NCBI GenBank assembly: GCA_017464425.1
Contig: JAFUDX010000025.1
Span: 124,001-188,000, forward strand
Length of the DNA: 64,000 nucleotides
Reading direction: 5' to 3'
Source: Treponema sp.
GTDB lineage: Bacteria; Spirochaetota; Spirochaetia; Treponematales; Treponemataceae
In this document: one piece after another, positions 9,901 through 18,568 of the stretch
Layout: every line of letters starts with the position of its first letter
Numbering within the stretch: position 1 is the first letter of the stretch
The notes under the pieces: model-generated
What the model saw: the letters and a program-made list of their open reading frames with translations, nothing else
Databases searched by the model: none
What the model was told of the DNA's origin: nothing
Position numbers and translations under genes: made by a program

Positions 9901-10893
9901 ATGAAGCTAACGGTTCTTGACGGGCACGGACTTAATCCTGGAGATTTATCTTGGGATTGTATAAAGGCTCTCACAAGTGAATTTACAGTATATGATCGTA
10001 CTCCTCAAGAACTTGTTATCAACAGAATCGGCAACAGTGAAGCAATTCTTCTGAATAAAATAAATATCACCAAAGAAATTGTAGACAGCTGCCCGGCTCT
10101 CCGATACATCGGAGTTCTGGCGACAGGCTACAATGTGGTCGATGTCAAAGCCTGCCGCGAAAAGGAAATCACGGTCACGAACATTCCTTCCTACAGCACA
10201 GAAGCGGTGGCTCAGCATGTGTTTTCTTTCATTCTCCATTTTACGAATCAAGTCGCGCTCCATTCACAGTCCGTGCATAACGGCAAGTGGATTTCAAATC
10301 CCGATTTCTGCTACTGGCTTTCTCCGCTCACCGAACTTTCAGGCAAAACGCTCGGCATTTTCGGCTTCGGGCATATCGGGCAAAAGGTTGCGGAGATTGC
10401 GCTTTCTTTCGGCATGAATGTGATTGTGTGCGCTCATTCAGAATCATCTTTTGAGAAGGCAAAGTCTGCGCTTTGTGTCGCGCCTGCAAAATTACATCAG
10501 CTAAAACTCGTCTCCAAACAGGAACTTTTTTCAGAATCAGATTTTCTTTCGCTTCACGCTCCCCTCACCCCTGAGACAACGGAGCTTGTGAACGAAAAAA
10601 CGCTCGCGCTCATGAAGCCGTCTGCCGTTTTAATCAACACGGCTCGCGGCGGCATGATTTGTGAACAAGCGGTGCGAAACGCGCTTGATAACAAAAAAAT
10701 TGCGGGCTACGCGGCGGATGTCCTTTTGGAAGAGCCGATGAGTGCTGAAAATCCGCTCTACAAAGCGCCTAACTGCGTGATTACGCCGCACTTGGCATGG
10801 GCACCACGCGAAACTCGGCTCAGGCTGCTTGACATTGAAGTGCAGAATATCAAGGCTTTTTTGGCAGGCAAGCCGATTAATGTAGTAAGTTAA
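9901..10893 (+). CDS. D-2-hydroxyacid dehydrogenase (glycerate dehydrogenase/hydroxypyruvate reductase type)
   Basis: 330 residues from ATG 9901, the usual length. It should reduce a 2-oxoacid such as hydroxypyruvate with NAD(P)H in the cytoplasm. Seen: NAD-binding GFGHIGQKVAEIA, the catalytic Arg in NTARGGMI, Glu in DVLLEEP and His in TPHLAWAPRETR. The opening LDGHGLNPGDLSW is like HprA-type glycerate dehydrogenases. An upstream in-frame ATG at 9820 exists but would overlap the preceding gene, and the protein beginning at 9901 fits the family. It lies between the HMA-like gene and leuC. Exact substrate not determinable from sequence. Confidence 0.9.
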   Translation: MKLTVLDGHGLNPGDLSWDCIKALTSEFTVYDRTPQELVINRIGNSEAILLNKINITKEIVDSCPALRYIGVLATGYNVVDVKACREKEITVTNIPSYSTEAVAQHVFSFILHFTNQVALHSQSVHNGKWISNPDFCYWLSPLTELSGKTLGIFGFGHIGQKVAEIALSFGMNVIVCAHSESSFEKAKSALCVAPAKLHQLKLVSKQELFSESDFLSLHAPLTPETTELVNEKTLALMKPSAVLINTARGGMICEQAVRNALDNKKIAGYAADVLLEEPMSAENPLYKAPNCVITPHLAWAPRETRLRLLDIEVQNIKAFLAGKPINVVS

Positions 10894-10897
10894 ACAG

Positions 10898-10918
10898 ATT
10901 CCGAAAACCGTTCGGAAT
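10898..10918 (+). other. Hairpin between hydroxyacid dehydrogenase and leuC
   Basis: An 8-bp inverted repeat (ATTCCGAA 10898-10905, TTCGGAAT 10911-10918, loop 5 nt) is followed only by GACTTTT, so it is a weak terminator at best. It may reduce read-through or stabilise the leuC mRNA 5' end. Confidence 0.5.
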
Positions 10919-10944
10919 GACTTTTATAAAAGAGGTACGAAACC

Positions 10945-12231
10945 ATGGGAAAAACAATCGCCCAAAAGATTTTTGAATCACATCTTGTTGACACGCCGTT
11001 TCCGGGAACCTATGTTCTCAAACTTGACCGCGTGTTCTGTCACGAAATCACAACTCCAGTCGCCATCAACGACTTGGTTGAGCGGGGCAAAGACCGCGTG
11101 TTTGACCCCACGAAGATTAAGGCTGTAATTGACCATGTTACTCCGTCAAAAGACAGCAAAACCGCAACCCAGTCAAAGATTTTGCGCGACTGGGCACGGC
11201 GTAACAATATCAAAGACTTCTTCGACATCGGTGCGAACGGCGTATGCCATGCGATTTTCCCAGAGAAAGGCTTTGTGCGACCTGGCTACACGGTCATCAT
11301 GGGCGACAGCCACACGTGTACGCACGGCGCATTCGGTGCGTTTGCGGCGGGCGTTGGCACAACGGATTTGGAAGTCGGAATCTTGAAGGGCGTGTGCTCA
11401 TTCCGCGAGCCGAAGTCAATTAAATTCGTCTTGAACGGAAAATTGAAGGAAGGCGTGTACGCAAAAGATGTCATCCTTCATTTAATCGGTAAAATCGGCG
11501 TAAATGGAGCGACAAACTGCGTCGTTGAATTCACGGGTCCTGTCGTTGACAACATGGACATGGAAGAGCGCATGACACTCTGCAATATGGCGGTCGAAGC
11601 CGGCGGCACGAGCGGAATCTGCTTCCCCGATGCAAAAACGGTCGATTATCTCTGGGAATTCATCAAAGATGAGTATAGGTCTAAAGAAGACGCAATCGCC
11701 GACTATGCGAAATGGCGTGACGATGACGACGCGGTGTACGAAAAGGTGATTACCGAAGATTTGAGCAATTTGGAGCCGGTCTGCACAATCAACTACAAGC
11801 CCGACCAAATCAAAAAGATTTCTGAAATGAAGGGCACGAAGGTTGACCAGATTTACATCGGCTCATGCACGAACGGTCGAATCTCTGACCTCAGAATCGC
11901 GGCAAAAGTCCTCAAAGGACACCACTTGGCAGACGGCGTGCGCGGAATCGTAAGCCCAGCAACGCCAAAAATCTACAAGATGGCGGTTGACGAGGGAATC
12001 ATCGATACTTTCCTTGAAGCGGGATTCTGCGTTACCAACCCGACTTGCGGCGCATGCTTGGGTATGTCGAACGGCGTTCTTGCTGAGGGCGAAGTCTGTG
12101 CCTCAACCACAAACCGAAACTTCAACGGTCGAATGGGTAAAGGCGGCATGGTTCACCTGATGAGCCCCGCTTCTGCTGCTGCAACGGCAATCACGGGAAC
12201 TATCACAAATTCAGAACTTTACAAAGGCTAA
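10945..12231 (+). CDS. leuC: 3-isopropylmalate dehydratase large subunit
   Basis: 428 residues, the size of the archaeal/clostridial LeuC type, shorter than E. coli LeuC (466). With LeuD it isomerises 2- to 3-isopropylmalate in leucine synthesis. Aconitase-family iron-sulfur ligands are visible: YIGSCTNGR near residue 305 and NPTCGACLG near 365; also MGDSHTCTHGAFGAFAAGVG near 120. AGAGG precedes the ATG. leuD follows 31 bp downstream with its own AAGGAG. The same fold serves homoaconitase, so the precise substrate is inferred from pairing with LeuD and from ilvB and ilvD elsewhere in the window. Confidence 0.93.
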   Translation: MGKTIAQKIFESHLVDTPFPGTYVLKLDRVFCHEITTPVAINDLVERGKDRVFDPTKIKAVIDHVTPSKDSKTATQSKILRDWARRNNIKDFFDIGANGVCHAIFPEKGFVRPGYTVIMGDSHTCTHGAFGAFAAGVGTTDLEVGILKGVCSFREPKSIKFVLNGKLKEGVYAKDVILHLIGKIGVNGATNCVVEFTGPVVDNMDMEERMTLCNMAVEAGGTSGICFPDAKTVDYLWEFIKDEYRSKEDAIADYAKWRDDDDAVYEKVITEDLSNLEPVCTINYKPDQIKKISEMKGTKVDQIYIGSCTNGRISDLRIAAKVLKGHHLADGVRGIVSPATPKIYKMAVDEGIIDTFLEAGFCVTNPTCGACLGMSNGVLAEGEVCASTTNRNFNGRMGKGGMVHLMSPASAAATAITGTITNSELYKG

Positions 12232-12262
12232 ACAGCCGAACACATAAAAAGGAGTCAATTTT

Positions 12263-12796
12263 ATGAAAGCTTTTGGTGGAGATGTACTTTTCTTGGATCG
12301 CTCAGACATTAACACTGACGAAATCATCCCTGCAAAATATCTTACGGAAGTCTCAAAGCAGGCGTTGAAGCCGTATTTACTCGAAGACCTCAAACTTGAC
12401 GGATTCGACGCAAAACGCGATGTTCCGAACAAAAAGGTCATCATCACGCGCGAGAACTTCGGCTGCGGTTCAAGCCGTGAGCACGCGCCGTGGGCATTGG
12501 AAGTGAACGGAATCTACACCGTCATCGCTCCGAACTTTGCCCGCATTTTCTATCAGAATATGTACAACTGTGGCTTGCTCGCGCTCAACATGCCAAAGAA
12601 AGACATCGATGACATGTTCCGCACTTTCGGTACAAAGGACTGCGAATGCAAAATCGAGCAGAAAGAGGACGGCACTTGGAAAGTAAAGCTCATCGCAGGC
12701 TCGCTCTCAAAAAGCTATCCGTTCAAGCTCGAAGGATTTGAAAAAGCCTTAGTTGAAAACGAGGGCTGGATAGGTTTTGCGGATTCAAAGTATTAA
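12263..12796 (+). CDS. leuD: 3-isopropylmalate dehydratase small subunit
   Basis: 177 residues, aconitase swivel domain. Motifs: DRSDINTDEIIPAKYL near the start, and NFGCGSSREHAPWAL near residue 68, which forms the substrate-specificity loop region. Partner of LeuC upstream. AAGGAG is placed well before the ATG. The 188-nt inverted repeat that follows probably ends the transcript. Confidence 0.93.
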   Translation: MKAFGGDVLFLDRSDINTDEIIPAKYLTEVSKQALKPYLLEDLKLDGFDAKRDVPNKKVIITRENFGCGSSREHAPWALEVNGIYTVIAPNFARIFYQNMYNCGLLALNMPKKDIDDMFRTFGTKDCECKIEQKEDGTWKVKLIAGSLSKSYPFKLEGFEKALVENEGWIGFADSKY

Positions 12797-12803
12797 TCAC
12801 CAC

Positions 12804-12991
12804 AAAATGCCGAGTTTTACATTTTCGGTCTGACACAAAAACAAGCTCCTAGCGAGAACGCGCCACTAGAATCCACGGTTGCGCGTATAAGGAATCTGAC
12901 TCGCTGACGCTCGCACGCGCAAAGTGGATTCGTGGCACAACCTCGCTTCCGCTTGTTTTTGCTCAACTCTGAAATAAAAACTCGGCATTTT
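12804..12991. repeat. 188-nt nested inverted repeat (MITE-like element or structured RNA)
   Basis: Paired arms from outside in: 12804-12818 with 12977-12991 (15 bp, AAAATGCCGAGTTTT), 12836-12846 with 12951-12961 (11 bp), 12851-12856 with 12942-12947 (6 bp), 12862-12866 with 12932-12936 (5 bp), 12869-12876 with 12924-12931 (8 bp) and 12879-12886 with 12915-12922 (8 bp), around a 28-nt loop. No protein is evident. The 3' side runs into TCTTTTT and may also terminate leuCD. Confidence 0.75.
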
Positions 12992-13038
12992 TCTTTTTAA
13001 ATATTTGAGCATAGGCTTGTCTTTTTGGGATTTTTCTG

Positions 13039-13761
13039 ATGAAAAAGAATTTTCTGTTTTATCTTCTCTTTTTCTCTGTACTTCTCTTTTTTGTGATCCC
13101 GCCGATTGGTGCGCCTTTTTTTGTGGAGCGGCAGGAAGCGTTTGTGGCGCACTACCCTGTTTCGGTGTTTTTGAATGCGAGTATAGCATTTTTGATATAT
13201 TATTTTTCGCAGAAGCGGGCGGTTTTGTTTTCTGAGATGCCGTTGTGTTCTGAAAAGAAGCCGTTTTTTGTGTATCTGAGTGCCGCATCGGTTTCGTTTG
13301 GGCTGCTGTGTCTTTCTTCGGTCGTTTTTGAAATTCTTTCGGTTGTGATGGGGAGCGAATCGGGGATTCATCAAGTGCTGTTTCCGAGCGGTGCGCTTGG
13401 AATGGTGAATTTTATTCTCGGTGTGTGCGCGGCGGCGTTCTTTGAGGAAGTAATCTATCGATTTTTCTTACCGAGCGCGTTTTTGGAAATTCTTACAAGA
13501 AGATTGCTTCGGAAGTCCGTATCTCGCACTGACGATAAAAGTGCAGAAAACCGAAAGCTTTGGATTTTTTGCGAGGGAATTTCGGGTCTGCTTTTTGCGG
13601 CGGGGCATTTATATCTTGGGGTGTTTGGATTTTTGAACGCGCTTGTGTGCGGAATTGCGCTCCGTGTGTGCATGATTCGCACACAAAGCATCTGGATTTC
13701 ATGTGCAGTTCATGCCCTGTACAATTTTTTGACAATCGTTTTATTCAGCCTGATGAGCTAA
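13039..13761 (+). CDS. CPBP-family intramembrane metalloprotease-like protein (CAAX/Abi type)
   Basis: 240 residues with several hydrophobic segments. The three family motifs are present: EEVIYRF (EExxxR) near residue 137, GHLYLG near 190, and the second conserved His/Asn pair in HALYNFL near 228. Members cleave within the membrane or act in bacteriocin self-immunity; the substrate here is unknown. It follows the long inverted repeat. The Shine-Dalgarno sequence is weak (GGGA), so the start could be slightly different. No operon partner on this strand. Confidence 0.85.
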   Translation: MKKNFLFYLLFFSVLLFFVIPPIGAPFFVERQEAFVAHYPVSVFLNASIAFLIYYFSQKRAVLFSEMPLCSEKKPFFVYLSAASVSFGLLCLSSVVFEILSVVMGSESGIHQVLFPSGALGMVNFILGVCAAAFFEEVIYRFFLPSAFLEILTRRLLRKSVSRTDDKSAENRKLWIFCEGISGLLFAAGHLYLGVFGFLNALVCGIALRVCMIRTQSIWISCAVHALYNFLTIVLFSLMS

Positions 13762-13824
13762 AAAGTGGCGGCCACCATGCGCACACGATGACCGCCAGAA
13801 AAGGGGGGAAAGGAACTAGAAAAA

Positions 13825-13862
13825 AAATCTCCGTCAAAACAAAATGCTTTGACGGAGATTTG
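13825..13862 (-). terminator. Terminator of the modular lipoprotein gene
   Basis: AAATCTCCGTCAAA and its complement form a strong hairpin. Read on the minus strand it ends in a run of eight Ts, placing it 30 bp beyond the restored stop of the lipoprotein gene at 13892. Confidence 0.85.
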
Positions 13863-13891
13863 ATAGGAGCTAAGAATTTTCTTATGCGGAT

Positions 13892-14128
13892 TTATTCTCC
13901 AGATGAATCCTCTGCTGTAATGGTGATTTTTGCAGAAACAGATTTAGTTCCTGCAATATACAATCCATTAGTTGCAATCGTAGATGTATCAGTAACGATA
14001 ACATTCGTAATACTTGGATTTTCTGAATATGCTGCATCAATAAATATACCTACCACATTTGCATTATCCGTGCCATAATCAGAATCTTTCAAAGCCTTTA
14101 TCCATTGCCATGCATTATCAGACCCCAA
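13892..14128 (-). pseudogene. Detached C-terminal piece of the modular lipoprotein (frameshift at 14123-14126)
   Basis: This frame encodes about 77 residues that continue the upstream protein: SNIDWG joins SDNAWQWIKALKDSDYG, followed by IDAAYSE and IATNGLYI. The same sequence order occurs earlier in the main protein (IEWSSTGYRYL, IDAAYSE, IATNGLYL), so it is the natural end of the last module. One base is missing at the CCCC run 14123-14126 (GGGG in the gene). The main frame instead ends in a short out-of-frame tail at 14098. Confidence 0.8.
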
Positions 14129-16332
14129 TCAATATTTGACAATGCAATTGTCAGAGATGGAGATGTCAAATTTCCAAGAACTTCTTCAACTTGTGCCGCT
14201 GTTAAAATCTGCTGAACATTACCATCAAGCGTAAATGTTTCAATTGTCGCCGTATTGTTGGATATAATTACGGAAACATCACCTGTTACTTTCTTTTTCA
14301 ATGTGAGGGTTGCAGTTCCATCAGCAATAAATGTCACGCTTGCATTTTCTGTCGAGCCGTCTTCCCATGTTACATTAATGCTTGTATCAGCATCAGTTTT
14401 GACATCGCCAGCCCAAATACTAAATGCACTTGTTCCCGCATATTGGCTTGAAACCGTAAACGTCGCTGACAAGCCACCATCAGCAATTAACGGCGTGAAA
14501 TTCCCACTCCATGAATCAGCACCATAATTTACCGATAGAGTTCCACCGTCACCAATTGTAAATCCATCGAAATTGAGCGTTACAGTCATAGTTTGATACG
14601 AAACTTCTTCCGTGCTATATGAAACTTTGATTGTGCCCTTTGAAGTTGGAACTTTGTCACCAAAATTCAAATACAGTCCGTTCGTTGCGATTCCCGAAAT
14701 AAAATCTTCATCAGAAATTGTTATACTCTTACTTGTTACATCATCGGTTTCGGAATAGGCGGCATCGATAACAGCTTTTGAAGTTGCAGCAGTTCCCCAT
14801 GCATCTTGTGCATGAGCCGACAAATAGCGATAACCTGTTGAACTCCATTCAATGTCGCTTGCAGCAATGGTCACGCTCGTAATGCCCAAATCGGTTTTGA
14901 ACATATCTTTGCCCAAAATCTGATAGTATGTACCATCGCCGATATATGTTGCCGTGTAGTCCTTGTTACTTGACCATTTTTCTTCTGGGTTTACATAGAT
15001 TTTGATGGTAGCCTCGTTGTTATTCGCATCTTCCAATACGACTGATGCTTCACCAACAGCAACAGCTTTGATTGTGAGAGTTTTGTCTGTCAGTGTCGCT
15101 TTTGCGTATGTTTCATCGCTTGCAGTCTTGATTGAAACTTCTGTGTCTGATGTAATGGTAACAGTCGCATCATCTTCGCCGACTTTAATAAGAACATAGT
15201 CGACATCAGTAGAAATTGCGGCAGGTTTTGCAAAATTAACCGTCACTGTACTATCTTTTTTATATTCCCAATAATAATGGTTTTTTCCATCGTTCGTTGC
15301 GTGACCAAAAGTTGAATCAGTTGAAGTTGCTTTCCATGCGCTAATTTCAGTGTCATCTGATTTGTACAAAGTGAATTTAGCGTTGTAGCCCCATGTAGTA
15401 GAATATTTGTTTGAAAGTGTAATGCTTGCCTTATTTTCAGATATTTCTTTAGTTTCAGTCTTTGCATTTGTTCCTTCAGCGATGTCAGCATAAACAGTAT
15501 CAGCCTTGTAATACAAAACTTTTACTTTTGCGGCAGAAAGTGCTTCATCAAAAGTCATATTCAAAGTCATTGTTTCTTCGGCTTTTTCTTCGGCCTTTGT
15601 ACAAGAGTTCGTAATAGTGGTATCTTTCGTAAACGCAAACCAGAATTTTTCATATGTTCCGCCAGCACCAGTGATAACAGCAGAATCATCGGTAGCAAAT
15701 GAACCAAGTTCAATAGTATCGCTGATATCCGTTCCGTCAGAATTAAGAACTTTGATAAATGCATTGAATCCCCAACCACTAGAATATTCTTTTGAAAGCG
15801 TAAAGGTGACAGCATTTTCAGCAACATCGGCAGTTTCGGTTTTAGAACCGTTGAGTTTGTCATTGTCATCAGACTGCCAATAAACAAGCTCAACTTTATG
15901 TGCCCCAATTTCTTCCGCAAATGTCAGTTTGAGCGTCATTGTGTCATATTCAGCTACTGTTTCTGGGTCAACAGTAACAGCAATCGTAACAAACTTTGAC
16001 TCATCTTCAGACAACTTTACCGTAACAGATTTTTCAGTTTTTTCGGTAATCGTATCCGAAGCCGAAATTTTGATTGTTTTTGCAGAGTTATCAATATCAA
16101 CGGTAAGCCCCTCGATTGTAGAAGGTTTAACCATTGTACCAGTCGTAGTAACATTTATCGTTTTGCTTGCGCCTGGTGCGAGAGTAATGCTCTTATCGGC
16201 CTCAGCGACAGAAATTGAATATGTCGTCTTCTCATCTCCGCCGTCGTCTGAGCAAGACGCCAAAGTAAATACCCCCCCCCCTATTAAAAGCAGGACTGAG
16301 AGAAATCCAAACAATTTTTTTACATTTTTCAT
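14098..16332 (-). CDS. Modular surface lipoprotein with poly-G tract in its signal peptide
   Basis: 744 residues from ATG 16332, chosen because GGAGG lies 6 nt upstream and MKNVKKLFGFLSVLLLIGGG is a signal peptide ending in lipobox LASC; the 34 residues possible upstream cross the operators. The body has a Big-like start (SISVAEADKSITLAPGASK), two related modules opening MTLKLTF and MTLNMTF, a repeated module (YYQILGKDMFKTDLG, IATNGLYL) and another TMTVTLNF domain. These look like beta-sandwich, possibly carbohydrate-binding, domains; this is inference. Ten Gs (16272-16281) lie in the signal peptide, currently in frame. The 3' end is frameshifted (see 13892). The promoter overlaps a LacI-type operator. 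Confidence 0.85.
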   Translation of the reverse strand: MKNVKKLFGFLSVLLLIGGGVFTLASCSDDGGDEKTTYSISVAEADKSITLAPGASKTINVTTTGTMVKPSTIEGLTVDIDNSAKTIKISASDTITEKTEKSVTVKLSEDESKFVTIAVTVDPETVAEYDTMTLKLTFAEEIGAHKVELVYWQSDDNDKLNGSKTETADVAENAVTFTLSKEYSSGWGFNAFIKVLNSDGTDISDTIELGSFATDDSAVITGAGGTYEKFWFAFTKDTTITNSCTKAEEKAEETMTLNMTFDEALSAAKVKVLYYKADTVYADIAEGTNAKTETKEISENKASITLSNKYSTTWGYNAKFTLYKSDDTEISAWKATSTDSTFGHATNDGKNHYYWEYKKDSTVTVNFAKPAAISTDVDYVLIKVGEDDATVTITSDTEVSIKTASDETYAKATLTDKTLTIKAVAVGEASVVLEDANNNEATIKIYVNPEEKWSSNKDYTATYIGDGTYYQILGKDMFKTDLGITSVTIAASDIEWSSTGYRYLSAHAQDAWGTAATSKAVIDAAYSETDDVTSKSITISDEDFISGIATNGLYLNFGDKVPTSKGTIKVSYSTEEVSYQTMTVTLNFDGFTIGDGGTLSVNYGADSWSGNFTPLIADGGLSATFTVSSQYAGTSAFSIWAGDVKTDADTSINVTWEDGSTENASVTFIADGTATLTLKKKVTGDVSVIISNNTATIETFTLDGNVQQILTAAQVEEVLGNLTSPSLTIALSNIDWGLIMHGNG
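16272..16281 (-). repeat. Homopolymeric (G)10 tract in a lipoprotein signal peptide
   Basis: Ten consecutive Cs on the plus strand, read as ten Gs encoding Ile-Gly-Gly-Gly-Val within the hydrophobic core of the signal peptide, about 20 codons after the start. A change of one or two bases would shift the frame before the lipobox. Position and length fit a slipped-strand contingency locus. Confidence 0.85.
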
Positions 16333-16353
16333 AAGAGCCTCCATTTTTTTATG

Positions 16354-16375
16354 TTTGCGCAACCGATTGCACAAA
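16354..16375 (-). promoter_or_regulatory. LacI-family-like operator 2
   Basis: Near-palindrome with core GCAACCGATTGC flanked by TTTGC and ACAAA, almost identical to the site at 16415-16434. Its centre is 60 bp from that of the upstream site and it lies between the promoter and the start codon. Confidence 0.75.
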
Positions 16376-16413
16376 CACGCAGTAAAAAAGCACAAGGTTC
16401 GTGCCATACCTTT

Positions 16414-16442
16414 ATTGTGCAACCGATTGCGCAATTTGTCAA
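16414..16442 (-). promoter_or_regulatory. Promoter with embedded LacI-family-like operator 1
   Basis: Minus strand: TTGACA (16437-16442), 17-bp spacer, CACAAT (16414-16419). The spacer is filled by the near-palindrome TTGTGCAACCGATTGCGCAA (16415-16434, plus strand), which also covers the -10 box. A bound repressor would block polymerase. A central CG in a 16-20 bp palindrome is typical of LacI-family sites; the regulator gene is not in the window. Confidence 0.75.
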
Positions 16443-16497
16443 ATAAAAAATCACTTTTTTTTGATTTTTTTTACATTTCTATGTGTTTTCTTATAAA

Positions 16498-16527
16498 AAA
16501 AGACTTCAGATTGCTCCGAAGTCTTTT
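16498..16527 (-). terminator. Terminator of rho
   Basis: AAAAGACTTC (16498-16507) and its complement (16518-16527) with a 10-nt loop; on the minus strand the stem is followed by further Ts. It lies 14 bp past the rho stop. Confidence 0.85.
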
Positions 16528-16540
16528 AATCAGTGCGTTT

Positions 16541-18382
16541 TTACAGTGCCGCGCTTCCTGTGTTCATGTTCGTAAGGAAAGCTTCGTTATTTCGGCTCTT
16601 TTTCATCTGCTCAAGGATAAGCTCGGTGATTTCGGCATCTTCCATTGGGTTGATGACTTTTCGCAATACCCACAGTTTTTGTAAGGTCGCTTCGTCAAGC
16701 AAAAGCTCTTCTTTTCGCGTGCCGGATTTTTTGATGTTGATTGCAGGGAACAAGCGACGCTCGGCAAGTTTTCGGTCAAGGTCGATTTCTGAGTTGCCCG
16801 TTCCTTTGAATTCTTCAAAAATGACTTCATCCATGCGGCTTCCCGTGTCAATGAGTGCCGTAGAAATGATTGTGAGCGAGCCGCCTTCTTCGATGTTTCG
16901 TGCCGCACCAAAGAATCGCTTGGGCTTAAAGAGCGCGTTTGAATCAACACCACCAGAAAGGACTTTGCCCGATGTCTGAACGGTCTGGTTGTATGCGCGC
17001 GCAAGGCGGGTGATTGAGTCGAGCAAAATGACGACATCGCGTTTGTGCTCAACAAGGCGTTTTGCCTTTTCAAGCACCATCTCGGCGACCTGCACATGGC
17101 GAGTAGCCTGCTCATCGAATGTTGAAGAAATGACTTCGCCCTTGATTGCCCGCTCCATGTCGGTGACTTCCTCCGGGCGTTCGTCGATAAGAAGAACGAT
17201 AAGGTAGACTTCGGGATTGTTCGCCGTGATTGCGTTCGCAACTTTCTGCAAAATGGTGGTTTTACCCGCTTTTGGAGGAGCGACGATAAGCAAACGCTGA
17301 CCTTTTCCGATTGGCGCAAACAAATCGATGACGCGCGTACTGTATTCGGTGGAAGTTGTTTCAAGCGTGAGCTTTTCTTTTGGATAGAGCGGCGTTAAGT
17401 TCTCGAACGGAACGCGTGTCTGAGCAATACGCGGCTCGTCAAAGTTGACCGTCATAATGCGCAAGAGCGCGAAGAATCGCTCGCCTTCTTTGGGAGAACG
17501 GGTTTGACCGTAAATCGTGTCGCCTGTTTTAAGGTTGAACAAGCGGATTTGGCTTGGGGAAATGTAAATATCGTCAGGACCTGGAAGATATGAGTTCTGT
17601 GGTGAGCGCAAAAATCCGTAGCCATCGGGCAAGATTTCCAAAGAGCCAGAAGCAAAAATCAATCCGCCGCGCTCGGTATGTGACTTCAAAATGACGAAGA
17701 TTAAGTCCTGCTTTTTCATGGCAGGAAGTTCTTCTTCGGGGTAGCCGTACTCAATCGCGAGATTGCGAAGCTCTGGCATGCTCATTTTGGTAAGGTCGTT
17801 GATTAAAAGCTTGGGCTTTGCTTCAAATTCTTCTGGATTTTCGATAATCTGAGCCTGTGCCGTCGCCTCGTCGCGGGCGGCGTTTCGGGCTGCGATTCGC
17901 TCACGGTAGCTCATGCGGCGGTCAAAACGGCCTCTATTTTGATTATTTCCGTCGCGGTTGGTATTATAATTATTGTTTCGGTAGTTTCGGTAATTTCTTT
18001 GATATGGGGCAGTTTGCTCGCCCTGTTCGCTTGATTCCTGAGATTCGCTACTTCCCTGCTCTTGTGGTGCTTCCTGGCTCTCAGCCGACTCATAGGAATT
18101 TTGCTGAGTTGTCTCTTCTTGGAAGGAAGCAGGCGTAGATTCATATGTTTCTGGCTGTTTTTCGCTATTTTCAGCTGAAGGAACATCGTCTGCAGACTCA
18201 GTTTTTACGGCAACTCTTCGCCGACGAACAACTTTTACAGGCTTTTCTTCTGTAGAATCTGAATTTTGCACGACAGTTTGAGCGGAATCGGCAGCCTGTA
18301 CATCCAATTCAGTTTGAACAGTTTCTTGTGTCGCAGGATTTTCTTCTTTTGCGACGGAGCGGCGTCTTGAAATCAATGCCAT
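16541..18382 (-). CDS. rho: Transcription termination factor Rho
   Basis: 613 residues, against about 420 in E. coli. Rho is a hexameric RNA-DNA helicase that ends transcription. The catalytic part is complete: Rho N-terminal helices near residues 190-235, a cold-shock RNA-binding domain near 250-310 ([18 protein letters not shown]), Walker [10 protein letters not shown] near 370, Walker [18 protein letters not shown] and the [20 protein letters not shown] secondary RNA site. The extra 190 N-terminal residues are low complexity: Glu/Gln/Ser-rich, then Arg/Asn/Tyr-rich with repeats like [10 protein letters not shown], likely disordered and RNA-binding. GGAG precedes the ATG. Confidence 0.96.
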   Translation of the reverse strand: MALISRRRSVAKEENPATQETVQTELDVQAADSAQTVVQNSDSTEEKPVKVVRRRRVAVKTESADDVPSAENSEKQPETYESTPASFQEETTQQNSYESAESQEAPQEQGSSESQESSEQGEQTAPYQRNYRNYRNNNYNTNRDGNNQNRGRFDRRMSYRERIAARNAARDEATAQAQIIENPEEFEAKPKLLINDLTKMSMPELRNLAIEYGYPEEELPAMKKQDLIFVILKSHTERGGLIFASGSLEILPDGYGFLRSPQNSYLPGPDDIYISPSQIRLFNLKTGDTIYGQTRSPKEGERFFALLRIMTVNFDEPRIAQTRVPFENLTPLYPKEKLTLETTSTEYSTRVIDLFAPIGKGQRLLIVAPPKAGKTTILQKVANAITANNPEVYLIVLLIDERPEEVTDMERAIKGEVISSTFDEQATRHVQVAEMVLEKAKRLVEHKRDVVILLDSITRLARAYNQTVQTSGKVLSGGVDSNALFKPKRFFGAARNIEEGGSLTIISTALIDTGSRMDEVIFEEFKGTGNSEIDLDRKLAERRLFPAINIKKSGTRKEELLLDEATLQKLWVLRKVINPMEDAEITELILEQMKKSRNNEAFLTNMNTGSAAL

Positions 18383-18568
18383 TTTGAATTCTCCATGAGA
18401 TTATATAAAAATGTAAAAAAATAATGACAAAAAATCATGAAATATGTATTTATTATTAAAAAATTTCTAAAAGGATTTTTCTAAATACAAAGATATTTAT
18501 ATTCTAAAAAATGATTGATATAACTATTAAACCATTACCGCTCAAAAAAGTCAATAGAATTATGCGGA
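18383..18568. other. AT-rich intergenic region between bactofilin and rho
   Basis: About 185 bp, very A+T rich. On the minus strand TATAAT near 18397 followed by GGAG gives a plausible rho promoter. No gene, hairpin with U-tract or repeat is evident. Confidence 0.5.

Noticed and set aside
10898-10918. The hairpin before leuC as a leucine attenuator
   Set aside because: There is no T-run, no alternative pairing and no Leu-rich short frame in the 51-bp gap.
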